From CALBZG01 sp964486295 (GTDB lineage: Bacteria; Bacillota; Clostridia; Peptostreptococcales; Anaerovoracaceae), in contig CAZAMF010000005.1 of assembly GCA_964486295.1 (NCBI GenBank), positions 62,001-126,000 of the forward strand: a DNA stretch of 64,000 nt. The letters are read 5' to 3'. The notes beneath the pieces were generated by a model, which ran no database searches, had not been told where the DNA came from, and worked only from the letters and a program-made list of their open reading frames with translations. Position numbers and translations under genes: made by a program. Of the stretch, positions 48,939 through 57,340 are shown piece after piece (position 1 is the stretch's first letter; each line of letters starts with the position of its first letter).

Positions 48939-49274
48939 CTAGTTTTTCTCCTTAAGAGTAACTCCGATATGGCTTGATCTCTTAAGGATGGTAGATGCTC
49001 TTCCCTGCGCACCGGCTCTCCATCTTTTTAAAGTTGGTCCCTGATGTGCATATACTTCTGCAACGTATAAATTGTCCGGATTGAGGTCGAAGTTGTTTTC
49101 CGCATTTGCTGCCGCGGATTTCACAACCTTCTCTACGATCTGCGACCCTTTGCCCGGGGTGAATTTTAAAATTGTCAACGCCTCTTTCAAATCCTTGCCT
49201 CTAACCAGATCTGTAACCGGCTTGAGCTTGATAGGAGACATTCTTACATATTTCGCTACTGCTTTCGCTTCCAT
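48939..49274 (-). CDS. rplV: 50S ribosomal protein L22
   Basis: uL22, 111 aa, whose beta-hairpin lines the exit tunnel. AKAVAKYVRMSPIKLKPVTDLVRGK and AYVHQGPTLKRWRAGAQGRAS-like sequence are diagnostic. It lies between rpsS and rpsC. Confidence 0.97.
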   Translation of the reverse strand: MEAKAVAKYVRMSPIKLKPVTDLVRGKDLKEALTILKFTPGKGSQIVEKVVKSAAANAENNFDLNPDNLYVAEVYAHQGPTLKRWRAGAQGRASTILKRSSHIGVTLKEKN

Positions 49275-49291
49275 TTAAATTATCTCCTTTC

Positions 49292-49570
49292 CTACTTCTT
49301 TTTCGTGGACTTGTCAGCGGCATGGCCTCTGTAAGTTCTGGTTGGAGCGAATTCGCCCAATCTGTGGCCTACCATGTCTTCTGTCACGTATACAGGCACA
49401 TGTTTTTTACCGTCATGAACGGCAATGGTATGTCCCACCATCTGAGGGAATATGGTCGATGGTCTTGACCAGGTCTTTATTACTTTCTTTTCGTTGGCTG
49501 CATTCATTTCATCAATTGTCTTCAGCAGCTTTGCGTTTATGAAAGGACCTTTTTTAAGTGATCTACTCAT
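49292..49570 (-). CDS. rpsS: 30S ribosomal protein S19
   Basis: uS19, 92 aa, in the 30S head. MSRSLKKGPFINAKLLKTI and KTWSRPSTIFPQMVGHTIAVHDGKKHVPVYVTEDMVGHRLGEFAPTR are diagnostic. It lies between rplB and rplV. Confidence 0.97.
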   Translation of the reverse strand: MSRSLKKGPFINAKLLKTIDEMNAANEKKVIKTWSRPSTIFPQMVGHTIAVHDGKKHVPVYVTEDMVGHRLGEFAPTRTYRGHAADKSTKKK

Positions 49571-49586
49571 TATTTATGCTCCTTCC

Positions 49587-50420
49587 TTATTTCTGATTTC
49601 TCTTCTTAACGATGTACTGATTGGAAGGCTTGTTCTTCTTCCTGGTCTTGTATCCCAGAGCCGGTTTGCCCCATGGAGTTACCGGGCTTACTCTTCCAAT
49701 TCCGGTTTTGCCTTCACCACCGCCGTGTGGATGGTCGTTAGGGTTCATTACCGAACCTCTGACCGTAGGTCTGATACCCATATGTCTTTTACGGCCGGCT
49801 TTACCGATCTGTATGATATCGTGTTCGATGTTTCCTACTTCACCGATGGTGGCTCTGCATTCGATCCTAACCTTTCTAACTTCCCCGGAAGGAAGTCTGA
49901 CCTGTGCATAGTCATCCTCTTTCGCCATCAGCTGAGCAGCGTTTCCTGCTGAACGGGCTAATTGTCCGCCCTTGCCGGCTTTCAGCTCAACATTGTGGAT
50001 CATTGTTCCGACAGGTATGTTTGCCAGCGGAAGTGAGTTGCCAACCTTGATGTCCGACTCAGGACCCGAGAAAATGACATCACCGACCATCAGTTTGTTC
50101 GGAGCGATGATATATCTTTTCTCACCATCTGCATAAACGATCAATGCGATGTTGGCGCTTCTGTTCGGATCGTATTCGATAGCCGAAACATTGCCCGGAA
50201 TGTTATCTTTGTTTCTTTTGAAGTCGATGATTCTGTATTTCGGTCTGTATCCGCCGCCTCTGTGTCTTACAGTGATTTTGCCTCGTGAGTTTCTTCCCGA
50301 ATGCTTTTTCAATGTAACTGTAAGTGACTTTTCAGGAGTGGTCTTGGTTATTTCTTCAAACGTGGAAACCGTCATTCCTCTTAAGCCCGGAGTAGTTGGA
50401 TTGTATTTTTTAATTCCCAT
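49587..50420 (-). CDS. rplB: 50S ribosomal protein L2
   Basis: uL2, 277 aa, needed for peptidyl-transferase centre assembly. MGIKKYNPTTPGLRGMTV opens it, and the conserved GSVMNPNDHPHGGGEGKTGIGR block with the functionally important His is near residue 230. It lies between rplW and rpsS. Confidence 0.98.
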   Translation of the reverse strand: MGIKKYNPTTPGLRGMTVSTFEEITKTTPEKSLTVTLKKHSGRNSRGKITVRHRGGGYRPKYRIIDFKRNKDNIPGNVSAIEYDPNRSANIALIVYADGEKRYIIAPNKLMVGDVIFSGPESDIKVGNSLPLANIPVGTMIHNVELKAGKGGQLARSAGNAAQLMAKEDDYAQVRLPSGEVRKVRIECRATIGEVGNIEHDIIQIGKAGRKRHMGIRPTVRGSVMNPNDHPHGGGEGKTGIGRVSPVTPWGKPALGYKTRKKNKPSNQYIVKKRNQK

Positions 50421-50438
50421 TACCTTTTCCTCCTATTC

Positions 50439-50729
50439 CTACAGTCCATGGAAAAATTCGATTTCCTTACTCTTCGGAGTAAGTGTCACAACTGCCTTCT
50501 TTGAAGAGGCTGTGGTTCCAACGTTTTTTCCCATTCTTTTAACTTTACCGTTTACATTTAAAATGTTGACCTTGTCAACTTCCACACCGAAGATCTGCTC
50601 TACCGCGATCTTGACCTGAGTCTTGTTTGCGTCTTTGGCGACCTTGAATGTGTATTTCTTTTTCTGGGCCTCGTCCATGCTCATTTCTGAGATGACTGGT
50701 TTTAGTATAATATCGTAAGGGGTTTTCAT
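50439..50729 (-). CDS. rplW: 50S ribosomal protein L23
   Basis: uL23, 96 aa, docking site at the tunnel exit for trigger factor and SRP. DIILKPVISEMSMDEAQKKKYTFKVAKDANKTQVKIAVEQIFGV is diagnostic. The ATG overlaps the rplD stop (TAATG). Confidence 0.97.
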   Translation of the reverse strand: MKTPYDIILKPVISEMSMDEAQKKKYTFKVAKDANKTQVKIAVEQIFGVEVDKVNILNVNGKVKRMGKNVGTTASSKKAVVTLTPKSKEIEFFHGL

Positions 50730-51352
50730 TACGAATACACCTCCTCAATTTTCTTTATCGCTTCCTTCGTAATAATGAAGCTGGTGTGATTAACAATCTC
50801 ATAAACATTCATGGTTGATACCAGAGCAGTTCTGACTCCCTGAATGTTCGCCGCGGATTTGACTACTGCCTCGTCCTTGTCTGCCATAATGATCAAAGCT
50901 TTCTTTGCTGCCTTGATGTTTTCCAGGACTTTCACCATTTCCTTTGTTTTCGGTGCATCAAAGGTCAATGCTTCCAGTACGATGATTTCGTTTTCCTGAA
51001 CTTTTGAAGACAGTGCGGATTTCATTGCAAGTCTTCTCAGTTTCTTAGGAACTGTATATCTGTAGTCTCTTGGCTTCGGTGCAAATACGATGCCGCCGCC
51101 GATCTGTGAAGGGTCAGTGGAGCTCCCCTGTCTGTGGCGACCTGTTCCCTTCTGTCTGAAAGGTTTTCTGCCTCCGCCTCTGACTTCGCCTCTGGTCTTT
51201 GCTGACTGAGTTCCTTGTCTCTGGTTGGCCAAATAATTCTTAACTACTGCGAGAACTGCGTGTTGATTCGGCTCGATCCCGAATATTCCGTCATTCAGTT
51301 CAATGGTGCCGGTTTCAGCTCCGGCCATGTTAAGTACTTTAACTGTTGCCAT
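50729..51352 (-). CDS. rplD: 50S ribosomal protein L4
   Basis: uL4, 207 aa, with a tunnel loop (QRQGTQSAKTRGEVRGGGRKPFRQKGTGRHRQGS). In gamma-proteobacteria L4 also represses the S10 operon by attenuation. That is relevant because the S10 leader here contains a terminator-like hairpin, though the mechanism would be independent. It lies between rplC and rplW. Confidence 0.97.
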   Translation of the reverse strand: MATVKVLNMAGAETGTIELNDGIFGIEPNQHAVLAVVKNYLANQRQGTQSAKTRGEVRGGGRKPFRQKGTGRHRQGSSTDPSQIGGGIVFAPKPRDYRYTVPKKLRRLAMKSALSSKVQENEIIVLEALTFDAPKTKEMVKVLENIKAAKKALIIMADKDEAVVKSAANIQGVRTALVSTMNVYEIVNHTSFIITKEAIKKIEEVYS

Positions 51353-51381
51353 TTCGTACTTCCTCCTTTCTCGTATCTTCT

Positions 51382-52014
51382 CTATTTGCCTTGACCTTTA
51401 ACTGCATATCTGACGCGTACCAGACCGCCTTTCGGCCCCGGAACCGCACCTTTTACCAGCATAAGGTTTCTGTCTTCAATAACTTTCACCAGGACTACGT
51501 TCTGAACCGTAACCGTTTCGCGTCCCATTCTTCCCGGTCCCTTATTGCCTTTGAATACTCTGGAAGGATAAGTACCTGCTGCAAGTCCTCCCGGCAGTCT
51601 CTTATGCTTCGAACCGTGGGTCATCGGGCCTCTGTGATGTCCGTGTCTTTTGATATTTCCCTGGGTTCCTTTTCCTTTGGAAACGCCGGTGATATCCATC
51701 TTGCTGCCTTCTTCGAATTCTGTGACTGTCATAACCTGGCCGACTTCGTAATTTTCACCTTCATCAGGAATGAACTCCGCAAGGTGTTTTTTCAGAGCTC
51801 CGCTTTTTGCGAAATGCCCGGTCATCGGTTTGTTTATTCTCTGTGGCTTTGCATCCTCAAAACCAACTTGTACCGCATTGTAACCATCAGTTTCAACAGT
51901 CTTGATCTGGGTTACGGTTTGTGGGCCTGCCTGGATCACTGTTACAGGAACCACTTCGCCTGTCTCTGTGAAAATCTGGGTCATGCCGACTTTTTTTCCT
52001 AAGATGATCTTCAT
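51382..52014 (-). CDS. rplC: 50S ribosomal protein L3
   Basis: uL3, 210 aa, an early assembly protein whose loop reaches the peptidyl-transferase centre. MKIILGKKVGMTQIFTETGEVVPVTVI and KGKGTQGNIKRHGHHRGPMTHGSKHKR are diagnostic. It follows rpsJ after 81 bases. Confidence 0.97.
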   Translation of the reverse strand: MKIILGKKVGMTQIFTETGEVVPVTVIQAGPQTVTQIKTVETDGYNAVQVGFEDAKPQRINKPMTGHFAKSGALKKHLAEFIPDEGENYEVGQVMTVTEFEEGSKMDITGVSKGKGTQGNIKRHGHHRGPMTHGSKHKRLPGGLAAGTYPSRVFKGNKGPGRMGRETVTVQNVVLVKVIEDRNLMLVKGAVPGPKGGLVRVRYAVKGQGK

Positions 52015-52095
52015 GTTTATATTTCTCCTTTTCTCTTACAGCGGATTGCTTTTTGTTTTTAAATTAAGCAATCATACTAAGGGGAGTACCCTTAC

Positions 52096-52407
52096 CTATA
52101 ATTTGATTTCGATGTCTACGCCTGCAGGCAGTTCCAGCTTCGTGAGAGCGTCTGTGGTTTTTCCTGTGGCATTGGTGATGTCTATCAGTCTCTTGTGGGT
52201 TCTCTGTTCGAACTGCTCTCTGGAGTCCTTATACTTGTGTACCGCACGAAGAATGGTGACGACTTCTTTTTCTGTCGGAAGCGGAATCGGACCTGAAACA
52301 TCTGCGCCCGTCTTCTTGGCTGTTTCGACGATTCTTGCTGCTGACTGGTCTAATAACGCGTGGTCATAGGCCTTAAGCTTGATTCTGATCTTCTGTAATT
52401 CGCTCAT
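52096..52407 (-). CDS. rpsJ: 30S ribosomal protein S10 (NusE)
   Basis: uS10, 103 aa from the ATG at 52407 (CAGGAGGAAAAAA). QKIRIKLKAYDHALLDQSAARIVETAKKTGADVSGPIPLPTEKE is diagnostic. It works in the 30S head and in NusB-containing antitermination complexes. A longer in-frame reading to 52479 adds 24 non-conserved residues and is rejected. It is the first gene of the S10-spc-alpha supercluster. Confidence 0.97.
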   Translation of the reverse strand: MSELQKIRIKLKAYDHALLDQSAARIVETAKKTGADVSGPIPLPTEKEVVTILRAVHKYKDSREQFEQRTHKRLIDITNATGKTTDALTKLELPAGVDIEIKL

Positions 52408-52542
52408 TTTTTTCCTCCTGAATAATTTTGTACTGTTTTCGCTATTCTCGTACAGGGGGTCTGATTGTCCGTTTTTCAACGTGTTTTGTCTTCCGCTTGC
52501 TAATTACACGCCTCCGTGTGTTCCGTAATCGTTTACACAAAG

Positions 52543-52581
52543 AAAAAACAGGGCGATCCCCCTCGCCCCCATCTGGTGGGG
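52543..52581 (-). promoter_or_regulatory. Terminator-like hairpin with overlapping alternative hairpin in the S10 leader
   Basis: On the minus strand GGGCGA-GGGGGA-TCGCCC (52551-52568) is followed by TG and TTTTTT (52543-52548), the form of an intrinsic terminator. Immediately ahead, CCCCA-CCAGA-TGGGG (52567-52581) shares bases with its 5' arm, so only one can form completely. This sits in the transcript before rpsJ, so it would act as an attenuator. Confidence 0.6.
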
Positions 52582-52649
52582 ACAATTCTCCGCGGAAATT
52601 ACCTGATAGCTCAGCAACTTCCCGCTTCACCGCCTTTGCAAGCCTCTTT

Positions 52650-52678
52650 AATATATATCAAGCGAATACACTTTGCAA
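52650..52678 (-). promoter_or_regulatory. Promoter of the S10 operon
   Basis: TTGCAA (52673-52678), 17-base spacer, TATATT (52650-52655) on the minus strand. It gives a leader of about 235 bases before rpsJ. Confidence 0.65.
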
Positions 52679-52765
52679 GTTTTTTTTCAATAAATAACTA
52701 AAATTTTTTCGGATTAATTCCCATACGGAACCGTTGAATTGCAATGCATTTTGAGCGTAATATAT

Positions 52766-52786
52766 TTACACGTTTCCACGTGTTCC
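52766..52786. repeat. Imperfect 21-base repeat, copy A (partner at 52504-52524)
   Basis: TTACACG at the left end, CGTGT near the right and TTCC at the end are shared by both copies; 17 of 21 positions agree. Copy A lies upstream of the S10 promoter, copy B (52504-52524) inside the leader. Both are internally palindromic. Confidence 0.6.
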
Positions 52787-52850
52787 ATATTTCACTACAA
52801 AATGGCCCGAACAACGTTTTTCAGAAAATATAGCAGTTTCGAGTGAAATA

Positions 52851-52876
52851 AAAAAGTGCCTCAAAGGCACTTTTTT
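52851..52876 (-). terminator. Intrinsic terminator after the LUD gene
   Basis: AAAAAGTGCCT-CAA-AGGCACTTTTT, a perfect 11-base-pair stem with a three-base loop and A/T runs on both sides, 30 bases after the LUD stop. It isolates the nucleoside-salvage genes from the S10 promoter. Confidence 0.9.
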
Positions 52877-52905
52877 GATAACGGTCCGATTTTACGGCCG
52901 AAAAT

Positions 52906-53538
52906 TTAGAATCCAAGATCCTCATCCACTAAAATCACATGCACTCTGCCCGGCGTCAGACTGAACCTGGTCAGGACCGTTGTGGCGCAGATCGTTTCTG
53001 TCGGTGATAAACAGTCGCAGCAGTTTCCGGTCAGCGCACACGGCGTTTTTCTGCCTAATCTGATTGCGTTTTTAGGGCACGCTTCCCTTTTGACTCTTTT
53101 TATTCCTTCGTCAAGTGAATCCACAAGCTTGTTTTTCCCAACTACCAAAACCACTTTTCTCGGCCCGAATGTCAAGGCAGCCACTCTGTTGCCGCTACCA
53201 TCAATATTGACCAGTTCTCCGTCCGTTGTCATGGCATTGCTGCTCATAAAAAATATATCTGCATGAAGTCCCTGCCGTCTGGCCTCCATTGATTCGGCGG
53301 GATCCTTTGTTCCGTAAGGATCGATGACTTTGATTTTTCCTTCCTTCTCCATCGCGAAGAGGGCATTTCTGATGCCCGTATCATCCAGTGTTTTGGAGCC
53401 GCCCCAGGAAACAAGATTTCCCGGTTCGACCAATGCCAGCGCGATTTGTCTGGCCTCTTCGGAAGAACTTGCCAGATATCCTTTCATATTCCTCTTGTTG
53501 AGATTCTTCATTATACTTTCATATTTTGTATTCATCAT
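52906..53538 (-). CDS. LUD domain-containing protein
   Basis: 210 aa of the LUD/DUF162 family (related to LutC and LutB C-terminal parts and to 5-formyltetrahydrofolate cyclo-ligase folds). Conserved pieces are NLVSWGGSKTLDDTGI, IFFMSSNAMTTDGELVNIDGSGNRVAALTFGPRKVVLVVGKNKLV and a cysteine-rich segment ALTGNCCDCLSPTETIC. The Cys cluster suggests metal or redox binding. Many stand-alone LUD proteins have no assigned reaction. It lies 30 bases after psuG on the same strand, so it is probably in the same transcript. Start at the first or second ATG (53538/53535). Confidence 0.85.
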   Translation of the reverse strand: MMNTKYESIMKNLNKRNMKGYLASSSEEARQIALALVEPGNLVSWGGSKTLDDTGIRNALFAMEKEGKIKVIDPYGTKDPAESMEARRQGLHADIFFMSSNAMTTDGELVNIDGSGNRVAALTFGPRKVVLVVGKNKLVDSLDEGIKRVKREACPKNAIRLGRKTPCALTGNCCDCLSPTETICATTVLTRFSLTPGRVHVILVDEDLGF

Positions 53539-53568
53539 GTTTCCCCTGTTCTTTCCTTTTGAACATAA

Positions 53569-54477
53569 TCAGATCAGCGCTTTCGCTATTTGGCCCCCGA
53601 TTTCAGCATTATTCAGTATCAGGCTGACGTTTGCCTGCAGGCTCTGCCCCGAAGTCAGTTTATTTACACGATCAAGCAAATACGGCGTCACCCTTTTACC
53701 TGTTACGTTTTCTTTGCTGCAGTCCTCCAATGCGCGTTTGATCATGACATCTATTTTTTCAAACGGGATTTCGGATTCCTCCGGTATCGGGCAGGCAACC
53801 AGGACTCCGCCTTTCAATCCCATGTCATATTTTGTTTTGATCAAGTCCGCCGCTGCATTGGGGTCATCAACCTGTATTTCTGTTTCAAATCCGCTTTTCC
53901 TGCTGAAAAATGCAGGGAATTCAGCTGTACCATAGCCGACGACGGGCACTCCTGAGGTTTCAAGATACTCCAGAGTCGCTCCAATATCCAGTATGGATTT
54001 CACGCCGGCGCAGACAACAACGACATCCGTTCTTTTAAGTTCTTCCAGATCTGCGGATATATCAAAGCTGTCTCCTGCCCCTCTGTGCACACCGCCGATC
54101 CCGCCCGTTACAAAAACTCTGATCCCCGCTGCTTCCGCTATGATCATTGTTCCTGCAACCGTTGTGGCTCCGTCTTTTTGTTCGGCGCAAACCACAGGCA
54201 AGTCGCGGCGGCTCACCTTCATCACATTGCCCGCTTTTGCCAGATAGCCGATTTCTTCATCATTCATGCCCACAATGATCCGGCCCTTTATGATCCCGAT
54301 TACTGCCGGTATGCCGCCGTTTTCACGGATCATCCGGTTCACAGAAAAAGCCGTTTCCATATTCGCCGGATAAGGCATGCCATGGGCAATAATGGTGGAT
54401 TCCAGTGCGACTACAGGTTTACCTGAAGCCATTGCTTCCAAAACCTCCGGATTAATATCCATATAATCTCTTAACAT
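53569..54477 (-). CDS. psuG: Pseudouridine-5'-phosphate glycosidase
   Basis: Cleaves pseudouridine 5'-phosphate to uracil and ribose 5-phosphate. It is 302 aa. Diagnostic stretches are VVALESTIIAHGMPYPANMETA, the catalytic Lys region AEQKDGATTVAGTMIIA and TGGIGGVHRGAGDSFDISADLEEL. The ATG abuts the psuK stop (TAAATG) with GGAGGGG. It works directly after PsuK in pseudouridine breakdown. Confidence 0.96.
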   Translation of the reverse strand: MLRDYMDINPEVLEAMASGKPVVALESTIIAHGMPYPANMETAFSVNRMIRENGGIPAVIGIIKGRIIVGMNDEEIGYLAKAGNVMKVSRRDLPVVCAEQKDGATTVAGTMIIAEAAGIRVFVTGGIGGVHRGAGDSFDISADLEELKRTDVVVVCAGVKSILDIGATLEYLETSGVPVVGYGTAEFPAFFSRKSGFETEIQVDDPNAAADLIKTKYDMGLKGGVLVACPIPEESEIPFEKIDVMIKRALEDCSKENVTGKRVTPYLLDRVNKLTSGQSLQANVSLILNNAEIGGQIAKALI

Positions 54478-55413
54478 TTACCCCTCCAGTTTTTTTAAGA
54501 CAGCTGCCGAACTCATATCGGGACTCACCGCATAGTGCGACTCCATAGCCACTTCCGCAGCGGCCATTCCGTAACGGGCTGTTTCTCTGATGTCCATTCC
54601 CTTCAGATATCCGTCAAGGATCGCAGCGCTGAACGCATCTCCGGCTCCGGTCACACTTTTTATTTTGGCCACCTGCGGACGAATAATGCCTTCGGCTTCG
54701 CCTTCACGATAGTAAACACCGCCGCCGCCCAGTGTAATAAATATTCTTTTTACTCCTTTTTCAGTGAACCACCGGCCGGCTTCGCTTAATTCTTCGGAAC
54801 TCAGTATATTCAATCCACTGATTTCTTCTGCCTCGATACGATTGGGTTTGATCGAGTGGAATCTGCCGATGATATTTTTCACCCTGGCCGCCTTCGTTAC
54901 AGACACCGGATCCAGAAACATTGGAACACCTTCCAGTCCCAGTTTACGGGTGATATATTCCAGAACATCCTCCGTGAGGTTCGTATCCAGACACACGATC
55001 CCGGAGGATCGCAGCATTCCCATGGCATCGTCTATAAAGTCACTGGAAATGCGCTCGAGAACGTCCATATTGCATAGGGCTATTTCCATATCTCCCAGGA
55101 TGTTCAGGATCGATATATACATTGAGGTGTTTTCGCCTTGGATCAGCCGGACATGAGAAACGTCCACGCCAAGAGCCGCAAGCTCGCTGGCGGCGCCGCG
55201 CCCCACAAAGTCGTCTCCCGCGGCAGAAATAAATGCGACAGAAGCGCCCAGTCTGGCAAGATTTTCTGTAATATTCCGCCCGACACCGCCATAGGATATC
55301 CTGATTTTGCCCGGGTTTGAGTCGCCCGGAATCAGCTGCCCAAAGGGGTCTCCTTCGATGTCGGCTGTAATTCCTCCCACAACAGTGATACGTTTGTTTT
55401 CTTTTTCAGCCAT
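54478..55413 (-). CDS. psuK: Pseudouridine kinase (PfkB family)
   Basis: 311 aa sugar kinase of the PfkB/ribokinase family. N-terminal VVGGITADIEGDPFGQLIPGDSNPGKIRISYGGVGRNITENLARLG and C-terminal VTGAGDAFSAAILDGYL with the catalytic Asp are present. Assignment to pseudouridine rests on the immediate neighbour psuG, with which it is translationally coupled. It supplies the phosphate ester that PsuG cleaves. Confidence 0.9.
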   Translation of the reverse strand: MAEKENKRITVVGGITADIEGDPFGQLIPGDSNPGKIRISYGGVGRNITENLARLGASVAFISAAGDDFVGRGAASELAALGVDVSHVRLIQGENTSMYISILNILGDMEIALCNMDVLERISSDFIDDAMGMLRSSGIVCLDTNLTEDVLEYITRKLGLEGVPMFLDPVSVTKAARVKNIIGRFHSIKPNRIEAEEISGLNILSSEELSEAGRWFTEKGVKRIFITLGGGGVYYREGEAEGIIRPQVAKIKSVTGAGDAFSAAILDGYLKGMDIRETARYGMAAAEVAMESHYAVSPDMSSAAVLKKLEG

Positions 55414-55451
55414 GTCTGACCTTTTGCCTTTCTATGATCCTTGAGAGGAGT

Positions 55452-57179
55452 TTATTGAACAAAAATATTCCCGCCGATAAATTCTCTTAAAATGGAGTTG
55501 TTCGGAATGACTCCATCATCTTCTATGGTCCGGAAGAATCTCAAAAAGTCCAGCATCCTGTGAGCTTCACAATATTCAGGCTCTTCTCTGTCAATGGATT
55601 CAAGCAGCGGTTCGGCATATTTCTTCAGAACCGCAAGTTCATAGATATGGACTGAATTGAAGAATATATCCGCATCACTATTATATGGAAATATGTTGAC
55701 ATCTTCACCGGCCCTGACCTTCGGCCAGCTTGAAATGGTATGCTGCGCCGATCTTCCGCGGTACTGAAAATCCCTTACCATCCGTCTCAGCATCCGGGTG
55801 TCCGTGGTCGGGATCCTGTTATGCGCATCGATGTTCAGGTTTGTCAGAGGACTGATATAAATTTTAAACTTTTGGTTCTGATCGATGGCCGGCGTCATGG
55901 CATCATTCAGGGCGTGGATCCCCTCGATCACGATGGGCTGATTGGATTTGATTGAAGTGATCCTTTGTCCGAAAACCTTGTGCCCATGGATGAAATCGAA
56001 ATCCGGTATATCGACCTCCTTGCCTTCCAGCAGATTGTTCATATGGAGATTGAACAATTTAACGTCGATCGCTCTAAGGCTTTCATAATCCGGTTCTCCG
56101 TTGGCATCGAGAGGGGTGTCTTTCCTCTCTACGAAATAATCATCTGTCCCCAGGTAAAGCGGCTCCAGCCCTTCCACCCTCAGTTGGATACACAGCCGTT
56201 TTGCAAAGGTTGTTTTGCCCGAGCTGGAAGGTCCGGCAATGAGTATAATACGCTTTCCTTCCTCTTTTATCCTGACAGCGGTTTCCGTTATTTTCTTGGC
56301 ATGCAATGCTTCAGAAATCAAAATGAGATCTTTAAATGAGCCGTTGATGATCATTTCATTCAGATCGGTCACATACGGGCAATGCATAAGGCGACCCCAT
56401 GCTTTGGTCTCGCCGAACGCCAGCGATAACTTGAGATCGTCATTGTAGGCCGGGATACTATTCGGATCCGAAGGATGCGGGTGCCTGATCAGGACCGCTT
56501 TGTTCTCGTTATATGGCAGCAGTTCGAAGAGATCGATATACCCCGTGGACGGAACCATTTTCCCATAAAAGAAATTCGTATAGTTTTCCAGCGAGTAATA
56601 TGCGAATTCCTGGACCGTGGATGCATTCAAGATCCGCATTTTCTCTATGTCTCCTTTTTCCATCAGGATTTCCGCCGTTTCTTCTCTGCTTCGCTTCTGC
56701 TTTAGGAAAGGGATATCCATTTTGACCAGTTCGTGCATACGCGCTTCGATGGCTTTGATCTGCTCGCCAGTCACAGGCCGTTCGTCCACCTGTCCGTCAG
56801 GTCCTGCCACAAAAACGCGTACATCGGTATATAGCCCTTTATTGATCGAGTTCTCTATTCCAACATTTGCCTTCCCGATCACATCGTTGACTGCTTTCAG
56901 GAATATCATACTAAGGCTGTGCTGATAAATGAGGTTGGCGGACTGCGTCCTCATATCCAGAAATTCGACCTTGCAATCCTCTGTGATTTCCTTATTCAAT
57001 CCTTCGAGTTTATTATTCACGATGGCCGCCAGCACCCTGTAACGAAGCTCGCTTTGATGTCTGTCCGCAAGCACTTTTAGTTTGATCCCTGCAGGCTCCT
57101 CGATATATATAGGCACGGCTCTCAGCTCTTTGATCAATTCAATTTTTACATAACCGGACATCCGGGTCTTGTCTTTCAT
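55452..57179 (-). CDS. Nucleoside (uridine-type) kinase with N-terminal TGS and synthetase-like domains
   Basis: 575 aa from the ATG at 57179 (TTGGAGAGAATCAT). The N-terminal 60 residues read as a TGS domain, followed by a region like the second additional domain of threonyl-tRNA synthetase (about 65-250). The C-terminal half is a uridine kinase/phosphoribulokinase P-loop domain with LIAGPSSSGKTTFAKRL (about residues 306-322) and FDFIHGHKVFG. This three-part protein is common in Clostridia and Bacteroidetes under the name nucleoside kinase. It probably phosphorylates uridine or a related nucleoside and fits the pseudouridine genes beside it. Confidence 0.9.
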   Translation of the reverse strand: MKDKTRMSGYVKIELIKELRAVPIYIEEPAGIKLKVLADRHQSELRYRVLAAIVNNKLEGLNKEITEDCKVEFLDMRTQSANLIYQHSLSMIFLKAVNDVIGKANVGIENSINKGLYTDVRVFVAGPDGQVDERPVTGEQIKAIEARMHELVKMDIPFLKQKRSREETAEILMEKGDIEKMRILNASTVQEFAYYSLENYTNFFYGKMVPSTGYIDLFELLPYNENKAVLIRHPHPSDPNSIPAYNDDLKLSLAFGETKAWGRLMHCPYVTDLNEMIINGSFKDLILISEALHAKKITETAVRIKEEGKRIILIAGPSSSGKTTFAKRLCIQLRVEGLEPLYLGTDDYFVERKDTPLDANGEPDYESLRAIDVKLFNLHMNNLLEGKEVDIPDFDFIHGHKVFGQRITSIKSNQPIVIEGIHALNDAMTPAIDQNQKFKIYISPLTNLNIDAHNRIPTTDTRMLRRMVRDFQYRGRSAQHTISSWPKVRAGEDVNIFPYNSDADIFFNSVHIYELAVLKKYAEPLLESIDREEPEYCEAHRMLDFLRFFRTIEDDGVIPNNSILREFIGGNIFVQ

Positions 57180-57230
57180 ATGATTCTCTCCAATCAACGC
57201 AGCCTGACATGTTGGGCAAAATTATACCAC

Positions 57231-57272
57231 AAAACGAATAATTCTGCCATATTGACAGAATTATTCGTTTTC
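57231..57272 (-). terminator. Intrinsic terminator after the YdbC-family gene
   Basis: AAAACGAATAATTCTG ... CAGAATTATTCGTTTT, a perfect stem of at least 16 base pairs with a short loop, A/T runs on both sides. It separates the PC4-like gene from the nucleoside kinase. Confidence 0.85.
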
Positions 57273-57340
57273 TGTTGCTTCAAACGTTTTTACCTTGTCC
57301 TCAAAGGCATCATTGCAGGACATGCTGCAGCGGATGATTT

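Larger units (their letters stand above)
52408..52905 (-). promoter_or_regulatory. S10 operon upstream and leader region (whole)
   Basis: 498 bases without a convincing gene. It contains, in transcription order: the terminator of the LUD gene; an AT-rich stretch with the palindrome ACACGT-TTCC-ACGTGT (52768-52783); the S10 promoter; the attenuator-like hairpins; and a second copy (52504-52524) of the 21-base element at 52766-52786, 17 of 21 bases identical. A GTG-initiated 62-codon frame (52442-52630) in the leader is not supported. Confidence 0.5.

Noticed and set aside
52442..52630. 62-codon GTG-initiated reading frame in the S10 leader, rich in Arg and Lys
   Set aside because: It starts only about 15 bases after the predicted transcription start, has no good ribosome binding site, spans the two hairpins and shows no recognisable protein pattern. 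It is best explained as structured leader RNA.
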